From assembly GCA_964370845.1 (NCBI GenBank), contig CAYJLB010000008.1, positions 1-64,000 of the forward strand: 64,000 nucleotides of DNA, written 5' to 3'. Each line of letters begins with the position of its first letter. Position 1 is the first letter of the stretch. This DNA is from CAYJLB01 sp964370845. Lineage in GTDB: Bacteria; Bacillota; Clostridia; Oscillospirales; Ruminococcaceae. The position numbers were made by a program, and so were the translations under genes. The notes under the pieces are model-generated. The model saw only the letters and a list, made by a program, of their open reading frames with translations. It was not told where the DNA came from and searched no databases. This document shows positions 36,849-45,801 of this stretch, in pieces.

Positions 36849-38876
36849 CTATTTAAATGTTTTTCCTAGATATGTAGTTAGATGTTGATGCAGAATTTCT
36901 TCAAGTTTTGAGTAAATTCCGCTTTCATTTTCTTTTATAACTTCTGAAAGAAAATCCTCATCTTCAATTAAATTTGCACTAACAAGACCTATCGCCTCTC
37001 TCAATTCTTCAGAAGAATTTTTTGGAAGCAGTATTGTTAAACAAGATTTTGCTTCATCACCATTTGCGTTTACAATTTTTTTCCCTTGCGGAGATAAAAG
37101 TGCAACTGTAGGTTGGTCAACGCCATCGCTTACACAATGGAGCAAAACAAGCTCTAATTCAGAAATAAGTTGAGTGGAAATTTCCTCCCTTTTTACTAAG
37201 GCATTATAGATTTTTTCCCCGTTTTCTGCACTATAACCAAAATGATAACCCGCAACCTTAGCTAAATGTTTAACACTTTCCCCTTCATCAACCTCTATTT
37301 TCTTAAAATTAGTTAAAATACTTTGCACTTCTTTTAAAAGCAACCTTGTTTTTTCAATTTGTGAAATAAAATTCTCACTATTACTACTTTTTATCTCATA
37401 ATTATTTGAGCGTAAAGTTTCTATTGTATCTCTTATATTTTCATAATCTTTTGTGGACAAAATTGGATTTACATTAATAACTATTTTTTCATCAGATTGA
37501 AGTGGAATAGTTGAAATAATAAAATCGTTTTTCTCCCACTGTTCCTTATTATTATACTCGCTTATTTCTGTAATAACTTCATTTGAAAATCGCTTTTTCA
37601 CTTGGCTATTAAGCATATAAGAAACGCCAATTCCGCCAATACAAACAATTCCCACTTTTAATCTTCGTTTTAATTTATCCTGTCCAATTTGCATAACTGC
37701 TGCCCCAAAATGGGTAGCTAAACAGGCAACTTCACCCTCAGGGACACTCCTTGAAAATTCTTCTTCCAAAATTTTAGTAGCATTTTTTGTACGGTTATAA
37801 ATATCGGGATAATTCTTCTTAACCTGCCCGTCTAAAGGGTCTTTTATAACATAACCGCTTTTTAATCTTTCGATTGCCGACCATAAATGAATTGTTATTC
37901 CACGGATAAATTCCTCATTATTTTTCAAAATTGGAGCAATTCTTGAGTCAAATTTTTCTACTATTAAAAAAGCTAAGCTTTTCACTTTATTAAAATTAGC
38001 AATTTCTTCATCTTCGCTAATAGGGTTCTTTTGTTTAGCTCTTGCAGAGCGTAAATCAGTTGCAATCATCATAACTTCCGACTTAGGAATTTCAATTGCA
38101 AACCTATTTTCAATCTCATCAGCAATTCTTTTTGCAAGTTGCCAAAGTAGACTATTAAAAGGAATATCGCTTTCCTCATTTATTATAGCAGCTTTCTTTA
38201 TCCTTGAAACCTGAACGCAAAGCCTGTACTCAATAAGTTTAATTGTGTCACTTGTAATCCAGTCAAGTTGCATTGATAAAAGAGATATAACATTTTTAAC
38301 TTCTTCTTCAATATAAGCTGGCGGAAAATCATATTTTACCGACAAACTTTCAATGTTATGGCTGTCTTTCGACATATAAGAAACTAGAGCGGAACGGATA
38401 TTTCTTTCAAGACCCTCAACTAAAACGCCAACACCTTTTTTCCTTTGAATAACAAGATTAAATCCTGCGAATTCCTCTTGCAAAATATCAAGGTCAAGGC
38501 TAATTGTCGCTTCACTTACCTCAAGCATACTCGAATAATAGTAGAGTTTTTGCCAATCCGTACTATCTAATAAAGCAAATGCGAGAGCTTTTCGGCGTTC
38601 ATCTTTATTAACAGAGGAAATTCCATTAGTATTGAAAATTTCTCGGGAAAAAGTGTCTATATTTTCTTTTTCACCCTTTAAAAACAAACCTTCTTTAATA
38701 CTTGTTTCAAGGGTTAAATCGTACTTTTTAAGCACACTATCAACATTTTCTAGTTCCCTAAAAACAGTTCGTCTGCTTACTCCAAGTAAAGAAGAAAGTT
38801 CCCCAATACTCACAGGTTTTCCCTTATCTAAAATTATTTGAAATAACCGTGTAAGTCTTTGCGAGATTACTTGCAC
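36849..38876 (-). CDS. mtlR: MtlR-type PRD activator
   Basis: 675 residues. HTH_11 at about 18-45 (VSIGELSSLLGVSRRTVFREL), an Mga-like second HTH, two PTS regulation domains (about 180-400, with histidine sites such as ATHFGAAVM), an EIIB-like segment near 410-490, and a C-terminal EIIA-mannitol-like domain (525-675; QLISELELVLLHCVSDGVDQP). PTS phosphorylation of these domains sets activity, coupling it to sugar supply. Start is GTG at 38876 with GGGGGAG upstream. Likely activates its own unit with mtlD. Confidence 0.9.
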   Translation of the reverse strand: MQVISQRLTRLFQIILDKGKPVSIGELSSLLGVSRRTVFRELENVDSVLKKYDLTLETSIKEGLFLKGEKENIDTFSREIFNTNGISSVNKDERRKALAFALLDSTDWQKLYYYSSMLEVSEATISLDLDILQEEFAGFNLVIQRKKGVGVLVEGLERNIRSALVSYMSKDSHNIESLSVKYDFPPAYIEEEVKNVISLLSMQLDWITSDTIKLIEYRLCVQVSRIKKAAIINEESDIPFNSLLWQLAKRIADEIENRFAIEIPKSEVMMIATDLRSARAKQKNPISEDEEIANFNKVKSLAFLIVEKFDSRIAPILKNNEEFIRGITIHLWSAIERLKSGYVIKDPLDGQVKKNYPDIYNRTKNATKILEEEFSRSVPEGEVACLATHFGAAVMQIGQDKLKRRLKVGIVCIGGIGVSYMLNSQVKKRFSNEVITEISEYNNKEQWEKNDFIISTIPLQSDEKIVINVNPILSTKDYENIRDTIETLRSNNYEIKSSNSENFISQIEKTRLLLKEVQSILTNFKKIEVDEGESVKHLAKVAGYHFGYSAENGEKIYNALVKREEISTQLISELELVLLHCVSDGVDQPTVALLSPQGKKIVNANGDEAKSCLTILLPKNSSEELREAIGLVSANLIEDEDFLSEVIKENESGIYSKLEEILHQHLTTYLGKTFK

Positions 38877-38916
38877 TATCGCTCCCCCTTTCTTATTAAA
38901 ATATTTATCTTATTCA

Positions 38917-38983
38917 ATTATATCACATTGTTTATAGCAATTCAATACAAAGAAAAATAAGTTTGTCACACTTTTTTGTGACA
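38917..38983 (-). promoter_or_regulatory. mtlR promoter with MtlR-like operator
   Basis: Minus strand -35 TTGAAT (38940-38945), 17-bp spacer, -10 TATAAT (38917-38922). Upstream, centred near -63, is a perfect inverted repeat TGTCACA-N6-TGTGACA (38964-38983), close to the MtlR operator described in bacilli (TTGNCACA...TGTGNCAA, as I recall, with a shorter spacer). Confidence 0.65.
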
Positions 38984-39038
38984 TATTATTGTTTAATTTT
39001 TAACAAAGTTTATTTAACCATTTTACTAAGAAAAACCA

Positions 39039-39067
39039 TTGACAAAAAGACGAAATTACTATATAAT
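39039..39067 (+). promoter_or_regulatory. Promoter of the zinc-ribbon membrane protein gene
   Basis: -35 TTGACA (39039-39044), 17-bp spacer, -10 TATAAT (39062-39067). Confidence 0.75.
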
Positions 39068-39124
39068 TTTAAAGGTTTTGATATATTTTTTTATCAGAAA
39101 TAACTTTAAACTATGGGGGATAAT

Positions 39125-40078
39125 ATGAACTTAAGAACAAAAAAACTTGTTGAATTTGCACAACAACACAACTTAAATTTCGACAACAGCACACTTTCTG
39201 TTTACGGACATTTCCAAGGATTTGACGTAATAATCAACCGAATCAACAACCAAAACTTTAACATTTTTATGAGCCTTAGAAGCTATTCAGGGGCATTACA
39301 AAAAGATGAATTTAAGCAATTTACTAAAGAAACAAAGGAACTTTTTAGCGCTCAAGTTAATAATGGTCAAACTGTAACTTTTACAACTACTAGCGGACTT
39401 AGCGATAAAGGTTGCTTTGAAAAACTACATTTTGGACTAGTTAAAACAGTGGAATTCTTAAGAACTTCTGGTTACACAAGCGTTTGCCACGGTTGTTCTG
39501 ACGAAAAAGAAACTTCTGCAACTGTGATAAATGGACATGGATTTCAACTTTGCGATAGCTGTTTTGATAACGTTAGCCAAAGTTTAAGCGAAAAAGATCA
39601 AGCTGTTGCTGAAAAATCCGAGAACTACGCATTTGGTATTGTTGGCGCGTTAATCGGCTCATTAGTCGGTGTTGCTTCTATTGTTATAATCGGTCAACTT
39701 GGCTATGTTTCAGCAATTTCTGGTTTAATTATGGCTGTTGCTACGTTAATGGGTTACGAAAAATTAGCTGGAAAACTTAGCAAAATAGGCATTATAATTT
39801 CCCTTGCTATTATGGCAACAATGGTTTTCGTTGGAAACAGATTGGACTGGGCATTTGCTATTGCAAAAGAATTTGAAACGGATATTTTTGATGCCTTTGC
39901 GTCAGTTCCAGCTTTAATTGAATACGCTGGTGCGGAATCTGATTACAACACTAACCTTATTATGATAGGGATTTTTGTGTTAGTAGGTTGTATTGGACCA
40001 GTTATAAACGCATTTAAAAATCCACTGAAAAAGTCAAAAATTGTAAAACTTATGTCAAGAAGTCAAGTGCAAATCTAA
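39125..40078 (+). CDS. Unknown membrane protein with zinc ribbon
   Basis: 317 residues, no family recognised. Residues 1-115 are a soluble mixed alpha/beta domain. Four cysteines in two pairs follow, CHGC (121-124) and LCDSC (143-146), the layout of a zinc ribbon. Then come about four membrane segments (170-190, 193-211, 222-238, 277-297) and a basic tail. Cytoplasmic sensing domain plus membrane domain is a plausible reading only. ATG at 39125 with GGGGGA upstream is preferred to the ATG at 39113. Own promoter and terminator, divergent from mtlR. Confidence 0.75.
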   Translation: MNLRTKKLVEFAQQHNLNFDNSTLSVYGHFQGFDVIINRINNQNFNIFMSLRSYSGALQKDEFKQFTKETKELFSAQVNNGQTVTFTTTSGLSDKGCFEKLHFGLVKTVEFLRTSGYTSVCHGCSDEKETSATVINGHGFQLCDSCFDNVSQSLSEKDQAVAEKSENYAFGIVGALIGSLVGVASIVIIGQLGYVSAISGLIMAVATLMGYEKLAGKLSKIGIIISLAIMATMVFVGNRLDWAFAIAKEFETDIFDAFASVPALIEYAGAESDYNTNLIMIGIFVLVGCIGPVINAFKNPLKKSKIVKLMSRSQVQI

Positions 40079-40093
40079 ATTATTTAATATACT

Positions 40094-40139
40094 AAAAAGG
40101 TTATTACGAAACTAAAATATGTTTCGTAACAACCTTTTT
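40094..40139 (+). terminator. Terminator with GTAACGAAAC-type stem
   Basis: AAGGTT.TTACGAAAC / GTTTCGTAA.AACCTT stem and T-run, 16 bp after the stop. Core sequence resembles the terminators at 52217 and 58674. Confidence 0.8.
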
Positions 40140-40159
40140 GTTTATTTATTTATACTCGC

Positions 40160-40376
40160 ACTTTTTTGTAACGGGAGGGCATGGAAACCCTCCCCTACAA
40201 AATCGCGTGAACTTTGTAGCCACTTTATCAAACCTTTGCGTGTCCGCCAGCGGGGGCTTCCCGCCAACGTCACGTTGCCTTATATTAATTTATTTGTCAA
40301 ACTATAACCTCGCAGAAACTATTTCCCCTCTTGCACTTTGTATAGTGCGGGCATGGATGCAACGTCACGTTGCCTT
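40160..40376. repeat. Interspersed repeat modules, two divergent copies
   Basis: First module: hairpin GGGAGGG-CATGGAAA-CCCTCCC (near 40175) through CGGGGGCTTCCCGCC to CAACGTCACGTTG (40265-40277). Second: AACCTCGC (40307) through GTGCGGGCATGGAT to palindrome GCAACGTCACGTTGC (40359-40373). Related to the elements at 22035 and 41936. The pnuC stop codon lies inside the last palindrome. Confidence 0.7.
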
Positions 40377-41054
40377 TTGTTGTTTAATTTTCATCTTTTT
40401 CCAACAAATAAACCCGTAAATATCATTAATAAAAAACATTATAAAGCAAATTATCATTGTCAAATAACTGCTGTTTTCTATTGTCGCTAAAGTCCACAAA
40501 GCTATTAAAACTAAGTCATTAAGCCCATAAGCAACCGCATAATATTCGCTTCTAAGAAAAGTTAACGACGCAGCTACGAAGCTTGTCAAAATCGACAAAG
40601 TGCTAAGAAGCAAATTTGCTGTGTTAAAATAATCTAAAATAAAGTAAAAGGCGGTTGTCACAACTATCGCTAAAACTACTAAAGCCACAATTTTTTTCTT
40701 TGTAATGTCAGCAACCGCAACTTCGCTTGAATTGTCCGAATATGGGTTTTTAAGCCATTGTATTAGGGACAAAAGTGCCATGGGGGCAGTCATTCCGATG
40801 TAAGTCAAAACCTCTCCATAATAAGCAAAACCAAAAGAAATCGCTCCATAAAAAAGGCTGAAAACTATAATCAAAAACTGTCCGAAAGGGTGTCCTTTAG
40901 CCAAATAAATTAACGAAGAAACTCCTATCAATGAAGTTATTAGTGATGGGAGGTAAAAATTTTGCCCCAAAATAGATGAAATTGTGATAACTGCAACTGA
41001 AACAAGCCAAATTGTTACATCAATTTTGTTTAGGCAATTCAAATTTTTAAACAA
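40365..41054 (-). CDS. pnuC: PnuC-family nicotinamide riboside transporter
   Basis: 229 residues, about seven membrane helices. The C-terminal half matches PnuC: SEYYAVAYGLNDLVLIALW, then IICFIMFFINDIYGFICWKKM (NDxYGxxxW motif). Imports vitamin B3 ribosides for NAD synthesis by facilitated diffusion driven by phosphorylation. Its last codons GCA ACG TGA lie within a repeat palindrome, as in pulA. Confidence 0.9.
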   Translation of the reverse strand: MFKNLNCLNKIDVTIWLVSVAVITISSILGQNFYLPSLITSLIGVSSLIYLAKGHPFGQFLIIVFSLFYGAISFGFAYYGEVLTYIGMTAPMALLSLIQWLKNPYSDNSSEVAVADITKKKIVALVVLAIVVTTAFYFILDYFNTANLLLSTLSILTSFVAASLTFLRSEYYAVAYGLNDLVLIALWTLATIENSSYLTMIICFIMFFINDIYGFICWKKMKIKQQKAT

Positions 41055-41077
41055 TATAATTTTCCTTTCAAAAAAAG

Positions 41078-41770
41078 TTACAGCAAAAGCTCAAAAGCAA
41101 ACCTTTGTGTTCCGTCTGCAACATAAATTATTCCGCAATATAAAAAGTCGTTTTTCTTGACAAAATTTAACATTGGAACATTTTCTTCATGGGTGTCAAT
41201 TCGCAAATTACAACCCTTTTCTACAGCCTTAACTTTTGCAAAATCAAGGATTTTTTGTGCAATTCCTTGATTTTTACAATCGAGTTTCACCGCGACTCTA
41301 TGCAAAACTCCGTAGTCTTTATCCGTTTTCCATTCACCGTCAAAAATTTTTTCATAAGTCGGCTCATCGGAAAAAGTTAATGCAAAATATCCCTTAACTT
41401 CCCCGTCATCATAGACAAAAGCCATATCATTTTTTATGTCATTTTCAATAGAATTTTGGTTTGGATAACCCTTTTGCCACTGGTCAATTCCACTTTTTTT
41501 GAAATTTTCAACAGCTCCATTTATAATATCAACAATTTTTTCCACATCGTTTAAACAAGCTTTTCTTATCGTCACATTTTTCTCTTTAAGCAGCCATTTT
41601 TCTAAATTTTGTGCTCCTGAAAACTGTTCTTCACTCAAAAATTCAGAGCAAGTTGCCTTTAATCTGATTAAAAACCACTTTGACAAATCCGCTTTTTCAA
41701 ATGTATTTTTTCCAAAGATTTCAATTAATTTATCAGAAAAATCCTTTTCAATTTGTGTTAATTCAGCCAT
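41078..41770 (-). CDS. GNAT-family N-acetyltransferase
   Basis: 230 residues. The GNAT domain covers about 68-230: VTIRKACLNDVEKIVDIIN, LHRVAVKLDCKNQGIAQKILDFAK (acetyl-CoA motif A with Q-x-x-G-I-A) and LRIDTHEENVPMLNFVKKNDF. The first 65 residues are an extra helical domain not usual in the family. Acceptor unknown. 23 bp before pnuC on the same strand, probably cotranscribed. Confidence 0.85.
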   Translation of the reverse strand: MAELTQIEKDFSDKLIEIFGKNTFEKADLSKWFLIRLKATCSEFLSEEQFSGAQNLEKWLLKEKNVTIRKACLNDVEKIVDIINGAVENFKKSGIDQWQKGYPNQNSIENDIKNDMAFVYDDGEVKGYFALTFSDEPTYEKIFDGEWKTDKDYGVLHRVAVKLDCKNQGIAQKILDFAKVKAVEKGCNLRIDTHEENVPMLNFVKKNDFLYCGIIYVADGTQRFAFELLL

Positions 41771-41860
41771 TGATTTTCTCCTAAAAATAAAATTTCATAC
41801 TAGACAATTATAACACAATTTTCTTTTAAGTCAATCAAAATATTAATTTTCAGTTTAAAG

Positions 41861-41883
41861 TTTGAAAAATAATATTTTTCAAA
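41861..41883. repeat. 23-bp perfect palindrome ahead of the repeat cluster
   Basis: TTTGAAAAATA-A-TATTTTTCAAA, arms of 11 bp, followed 14 bp later by a TATAAT (41898-41903). Might be an operator of the downstream sigma factor unit or a terminator of the GNAT unit's far side; no T-run supports the latter strongly. Confidence 0.5.
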
Positions 41884-41935
41884 CCGCAGTTTTGTGCTAT
41901 AATTAAGTTGGGAATTTATTTTTATTTAATAAAAG

Positions 41936-42160
41936 GCAAGAGCAGAGCCCTTGCACTACAGGAAATCCGACCTCGTGGAAACAAATCATCTCATTTATCA
42001 ACGTAAAAACGCAGGCATAACAGCGGGGTTGCCCCGCCAAAGTCACGTTGCTTTTTGTTGTTTAATTAGCCAAACCATAACCTCGCGGGTAGATTTTTTC
42101 TATTTCACAACGTAAAAACGCGGGCATAACAGCGGGGTTGCCCCGCCAACGTCACGTTGC
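41936..42160 (+). repeat. Interspersed repeat cluster, two tandem copies
   Basis: Module order in copy 1 (41936-42051): AGAGCAGAGCCCTTGC, CCGACCTCG, AACGTAAAAACGCAGGCATAAC, hairpin GCGGGG-TTG-CCCCGC, and a degenerate palindrome. Copy 2 (about 42078-42160) repeats CCTCGCGGG, AACGTAAAAACGCGGGCATA, the same hairpin and CAACGTCACGTTG. It is much richer in GC than its surroundings. Sequence and order match the reverse complement of 22035-22140. Confidence 0.8.
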
Positions 42161-42209
42161 GAAAGTTTTTTTCGTTTTAAATCGTTTACTTTATAAAGGA
42201 GGAGATATT

Positions 42210-42707
42210 TTGAATGATAAAGAACTCGAACTATACATCGAAACCCTTATAAATCAATACTCTGACACTGTTTTAAGACTAAGTTATAGCTACTTAAAAA
42301 GCCTTGAAGATGGAAAAGATGTCACCCAAAATGTGTTCATTAAATTATTCACCAACCCGCAAAAATTCAAGGACAAAAACCACGAAAAGGCTTACATATT
42401 GCGAATTACTGCAAACTTATGCAAGGATTATTTGCGTTCAGCTTGGAGGAAAAAAACTATGCCACTTGACGAATGTAGTGACATTGTTGCACCTCTAGAA
42501 AGTGAGGAAAACAGCATGATTTTTGCGGTAAATCAACTCGATTCTAAGTACAGAATTGTCATTTATTTGCATTATTATGAGGGTTATAAAGCTAGGGAAA
42601 TCGCCAAAATTTTAGGCGTTCCAGTGGCTACAATTCACACCAGATTAGTCCGTGGCAGAGATAATTTAAAGAAAATTTTAGGAGGAAACGATTTTGAAAC
42701 GTTATAA
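42210..42707 (+). CDS. ECF-type RNA polymerase sigma factor
   Basis: 165 residues. Sigma region 2 (LRLSYSYLKSLEDGKDVTQNVFIKLF...YILRITANLCKDYLRS) and region 4 (LDSKYRIVIYLHYYEGYKAREIAKILGVPVATIHTRLVRGRDNLKK). TTG at 42210 with AAAGGAGG at -7 is the start; the ATG at 42138 lies in repeat DNA. Overlaps the anti-sigma gene by 14 bases, a usual arrangement. Confidence 0.92.
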   Translation: MNDKELELYIETLINQYSDTVLRLSYSYLKSLEDGKDVTQNVFIKLFTNPQKFKDKNHEKAYILRITANLCKDYLRSAWRKKTMPLDECSDIVAPLESEENSMIFAVNQLDSKYRIVIYLHYYEGYKAREIAKILGVPVATIHTRLVRGRDNLKKILGGNDFETL

Positions 42708-43779
42708 AGAAGAACTTGACAAAATTCAATTTACCGAGCTTGATAAACTTGACTTAATCAATCACGTTAAGGCGAACAAAAACACCAAAATTTACAGAAA
42801 ACCACACTTGTCTTTTGCAAAAGTTGCCGTTATAATCGTTGCAATTTCATTGCTTACAATTACAGCTTACAGCACTGGAATTACTGATTCTGTGCGGGAA
42901 ATTTTTGCGCCTATACTTGGAACAAACCTTACACAAACAGAAATTATTGACGATATTGGACACCCTGTTGACGCTAGTGCTACTGTGAACGGAATTACAG
43001 TTTCCGCCCAAGCTGTTGCTGGTGACAAGAACAACGTATACATTGTTTACTCTGTGAAAACTGAAAATGGTGAAGCTTTTAATTTGCCTGAAGGAATTTC
43101 TATGAATAATTTGCACTTCGTCAATTCACATGGAATTACTGAAAATTTATATTTTAACTCTATAGAATTTTCCGATATTTTGAATGGATATTTTATCACA
43201 GACGCTACTCACTTTATTTTAAATCAATATTTTGAGGGTATTGGAAGTAGTTCAGGTTTTACAAAAACTCAACCTATCGATGGTGTTGACAACGAATTTC
43301 AAATTATCGAAGAAGTTACAATTGATGGAAGTCTTTTAAACAGGCTTGTAAAAGCGACTTTTACCGACCTTGGATATTATGATAGATCTACACAAAAAAG
43401 CGTAATTCTTTTTGAGGGAACTTGGGAGTTTGAATTTAGGCTTACTTACAACAATACAAGCACAGTTTATCGCATTGACAAGGATTTCACTTTGACAGAA
43501 AACCCTTATGGAATAACAGATTTTTCCATTTCACCGCTAGGTTATAGGCTTAATTATAGAAACAACGATGGACTTGAATTGATAGATAGCAATTCCGTTT
43601 CTATAACAAAAAAAGATGGAACAGTTATTACTAATTTTGAGGGTGGTTTTGGTTCAGGTGTAAGCAGAAACGGAAAAGATGTCTTAGGCGATATGCACGG
43701 GGAATTCGGGGAAATTATCCCTCCAAATGAGATGGAGAGCATTACCATTAATGGCGAAACTATACTTTTAAATAAGTAG
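42694..43779 (+). CDS. DUF4179 membrane anti-sigma factor
   Basis: 361 residues. A short cytoplasmic N-terminus (1-40) that would hold the sigma factor, one membrane helix (41-60), then a large extracytoplasmic DUF4179 domain (VNGITVSAQAVAGDKNNVYIVYSVKTENG). Start codon TTG at 42694 with AGGAGG upstream, inside the end of the sigma gene. Expected to release the sigma factor on an envelope signal. Closed by a bidirectional terminator. Confidence 0.88.
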   Translation: MKRYKEELDKIQFTELDKLDLINHVKANKNTKIYRKPHLSFAKVAVIIVAISLLTITAYSTGITDSVREIFAPILGTNLTQTEIIDDIGHPVDASATVNGITVSAQAVAGDKNNVYIVYSVKTENGEAFNLPEGISMNNLHFVNSHGITENLYFNSIEFSDILNGYFITDATHFILNQYFEGIGSSSGFTKTQPIDGVDNEFQIIEEVTIDGSLLNRLVKATFTDLGYYDRSTQKSVILFEGTWEFEFRLTYNNTSTVYRIDKDFTLTENPYGITDFSISPLGYRLNYRNNDGLELIDSNSVSITKKDGTVITNFEGGFGSGVSRNGKDVLGDMHGEFGEIIPPNEMESITINGETILLNK

Positions 43780-43782
43780 CAA

Positions 43783-43814
43783 AAAAGAGGAAACAAATTA
43801 ATGTTTCCTCTTTT
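43783..43814. terminator. Bidirectional terminator between anti-sigma and AOR genes
   Basis: Perfect stem AAAAGAGGAAACA/TGTTTCCTCTTTT with a 6-nt loop, between convergent genes. Confidence 0.85.
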
Positions 43815-43819
43815 ATTAT

Positions 43820-45676
43820 TTATAAAGTTTCTGAAAGACCTAGTCTATCTAAAGTTTCTTTTGTTGGAATTCCAAATTCGTCCCAACCACGAAGCTCATA
43901 ATATCTGTCAAGCATTCCGTCAACGTCAGGGATATTATTCGCAGAACCACCTGTCATACGACGTTTTTTCATTCTTCCTGGAAGTTTATCATCTTTTCTT
44001 GACTGCCCGTCACGAACTAAATACATTCTCTTTAAGTTGAAAATTCTTTCACCAGTTTCCATTAATTCAGCGGCAGTTGTATCCCAACCAGTAATTTGAT
44101 TTAACCACTCAACCACGCAATCAGCAGTAGCTGAACCCGCTCCAGGAGCGCCCATTAAGAACTTACATACTGTCAAAGAGTCGCATAAACACATAATATG
44201 CTCAAGTTCAACGTTCATTTCAGGTTTATTTTCAGTGGAATGGTTTTTAAGTTCAACAAATTTGTCACCATAAAATCCAAATCCATCATAAGTTCCACCG
44301 TATTCATTACCGTGTGAGTTTGCGGATAAGTGGCAAGCTCCACGAGGGCTTACTGCATAAGCAAGTCCAATACTATCAGCGTAACGTGGGTCATGAGCAG
44401 GGAAATCCATTCCTCTAACATGTACAGCAAATTCAGGAGCAATTCCTCCTAAATGTTCAGCAGCAATTCTTGAACCATCGGCTAAAATATCACCAAAATC
44501 TTCACGATAAGCGATTTTTCTCAAAATTTCAATCATATCATCGCCTTCGCCCCAACGAGCTTTACAACCAAGCATTTCTTCGGTAACAAGACCTCTTTCA
44601 TATGCTTCCATAACAAACCCAACCGCTCCACCAGCACCAATAGTGTCAAGTCCGTATCTGTTGCACATTTCATTACCCATACAAATAGCTTCATAGCTGT
44701 CAATTAACAAGTTTGAACCCAAAAGTCCCACTGTTTCGTATTCAGGACCAGCAGTTTCCTGAGATTTATATTTACCCTCTTTAACTTCAACAACTCGTCC
44801 ACATCTAATTGAACAGTTTGCACAAGAATAACGCCCTGTCAAAAGGTTTGCGTTAAGGTAAGGCGTTGCAATTCCTTCAGTGTCAAAGCTTCCCTGTGCC
44901 CAGTTTTTGATTGGCAAGTCACCGATTTCCTCAATAAAAGGTACAGCACCAGAAGTTCCGCCCTCTCTCATACCTTCCATATTTTTCATGATAACAGGCG
45001 CCCATTTTCTAACGGAAGCATTAAATTCGTCAGGTTTTGCAACAGGAGTATCAACATCACCGTCAACAACAATCGCTTTAAGTAATTTTGAACCCATAAC
45101 AGCACCAACACCGCATCTACCCGCAGTTCGCCCGTCATTTCCGTCATTCATAATACAAGAAATTAGCGACAAGTTCTCACCAGCAACACCAATACTTGCA
45201 GTACAAGAACGTTTTCCGTGGTCAGCTCTTAAAATATCGTCAACTTCAAAAGTATCTTTTCCCCAAAGGTGAGCCGCATCTAAAATTTCGATTTTTCCGT
45301 TAACAATGTTTAAATAAACAGGTTTTGGAGATTTACCAGTGATAATTAGCCCATCAAAGCCAGCTTTCTTAATTCTAACTCCCCATTTACCGCCCGAATT
45401 AGCCTCACCATAAGAACCAGTAAGTGGTGAACGTGTAACAACTTGATAACGTCCGCCGTTTGGAGTTTTTGTCCCCTCAACAGGTCCTGTCAAGAAAATT
45501 AGTGGGTTTTCAGGGCCAAGTGGGTCCGTTTCAGAAGTTGTTTCATCATACAAAATTCTTGCACCAAGTCCACTTCCTCCGATATATTTCCTCATAACTT
45601 CTTCACTATAAAAAGTGTTTTCCATCTTACCTGTAGTAAGGTCAATTCGCATTATTTTGCCTAAGTATCCGTACAT
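43820..45676 (-). CDS. aor: Aldehyde ferredoxin oxidoreductase family tungsten enzyme
   Basis: 618 residues. N-terminal domain MYGYLGKIMRIDLTTGK, KYIGGSGLGARIL, and TRSPLTGSYGEANSGGKWG (pterin binding). CANCSIRC near residue 285 gives three of the four cysteines of the [4Fe-4S] cluster; the fourth probably sits near LCDSLTVC at about 500. The family oxidises aldehydes to acids with ferredoxin, using a tungsten bis-pterin cofactor. The substrate is not readable, and sub-families differ. No pterin or tungstate genes adjoin it; the FecCD importer at 16.4 kb is one candidate metal source, by inference only. Confidence 0.92.
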   Translation of the reverse strand: MYGYLGKIMRIDLTTGKMENTFYSEEVMRKYIGGSGLGARILYDETTSETDPLGPENPLIFLTGPVEGTKTPNGGRYQVVTRSPLTGSYGEANSGGKWGVRIKKAGFDGLIITGKSPKPVYLNIVNGKIEILDAAHLWGKDTFEVDDILRADHGKRSCTASIGVAGENLSLISCIMNDGNDGRTAGRCGVGAVMGSKLLKAIVVDGDVDTPVAKPDEFNASVRKWAPVIMKNMEGMREGGTSGAVPFIEEIGDLPIKNWAQGSFDTEGIATPYLNANLLTGRYSCANCSIRCGRVVEVKEGKYKSQETAGPEYETVGLLGSNLLIDSYEAICMGNEMCNRYGLDTIGAGGAVGFVMEAYERGLVTEEMLGCKARWGEGDDMIEILRKIAYREDFGDILADGSRIAAEHLGGIAPEFAVHVRGMDFPAHDPRYADSIGLAYAVSPRGACHLSANSHGNEYGGTYDGFGFYGDKFVELKNHSTENKPEMNVELEHIMCLCDSLTVCKFLMGAPGAGSATADCVVEWLNQITGWDTTAAELMETGERIFNLKRMYLVRDGQSRKDDKLPGRMKKRRMTGGSANNIPDVDGMLDRYYELRGWDEFGIPTKETLDRLGLSETL

Positions 45677-45801
45677 ATATAGCCATCCCTTTCTATTGAA
45701 AAAATTTCACAATAGTTGTTATATCATTAATAATTTCATTATCTCATATTTTAAATATAATTTCAAGTACTTTTTATAAATTTTATTAATAAAATATAAA
45801 T

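Noticed and set aside
40119..40419. Small plus-strand frames downstream of the zinc-ribbon gene
   Set aside because: They run through the terminator and the repeats; no coding features.
42138..42209. Upstream extension of the sigma factor from ATG 42138
   Set aside because: The first 24 codons come from the repeat element; TTG at 42210 has the strong ribosome binding site.
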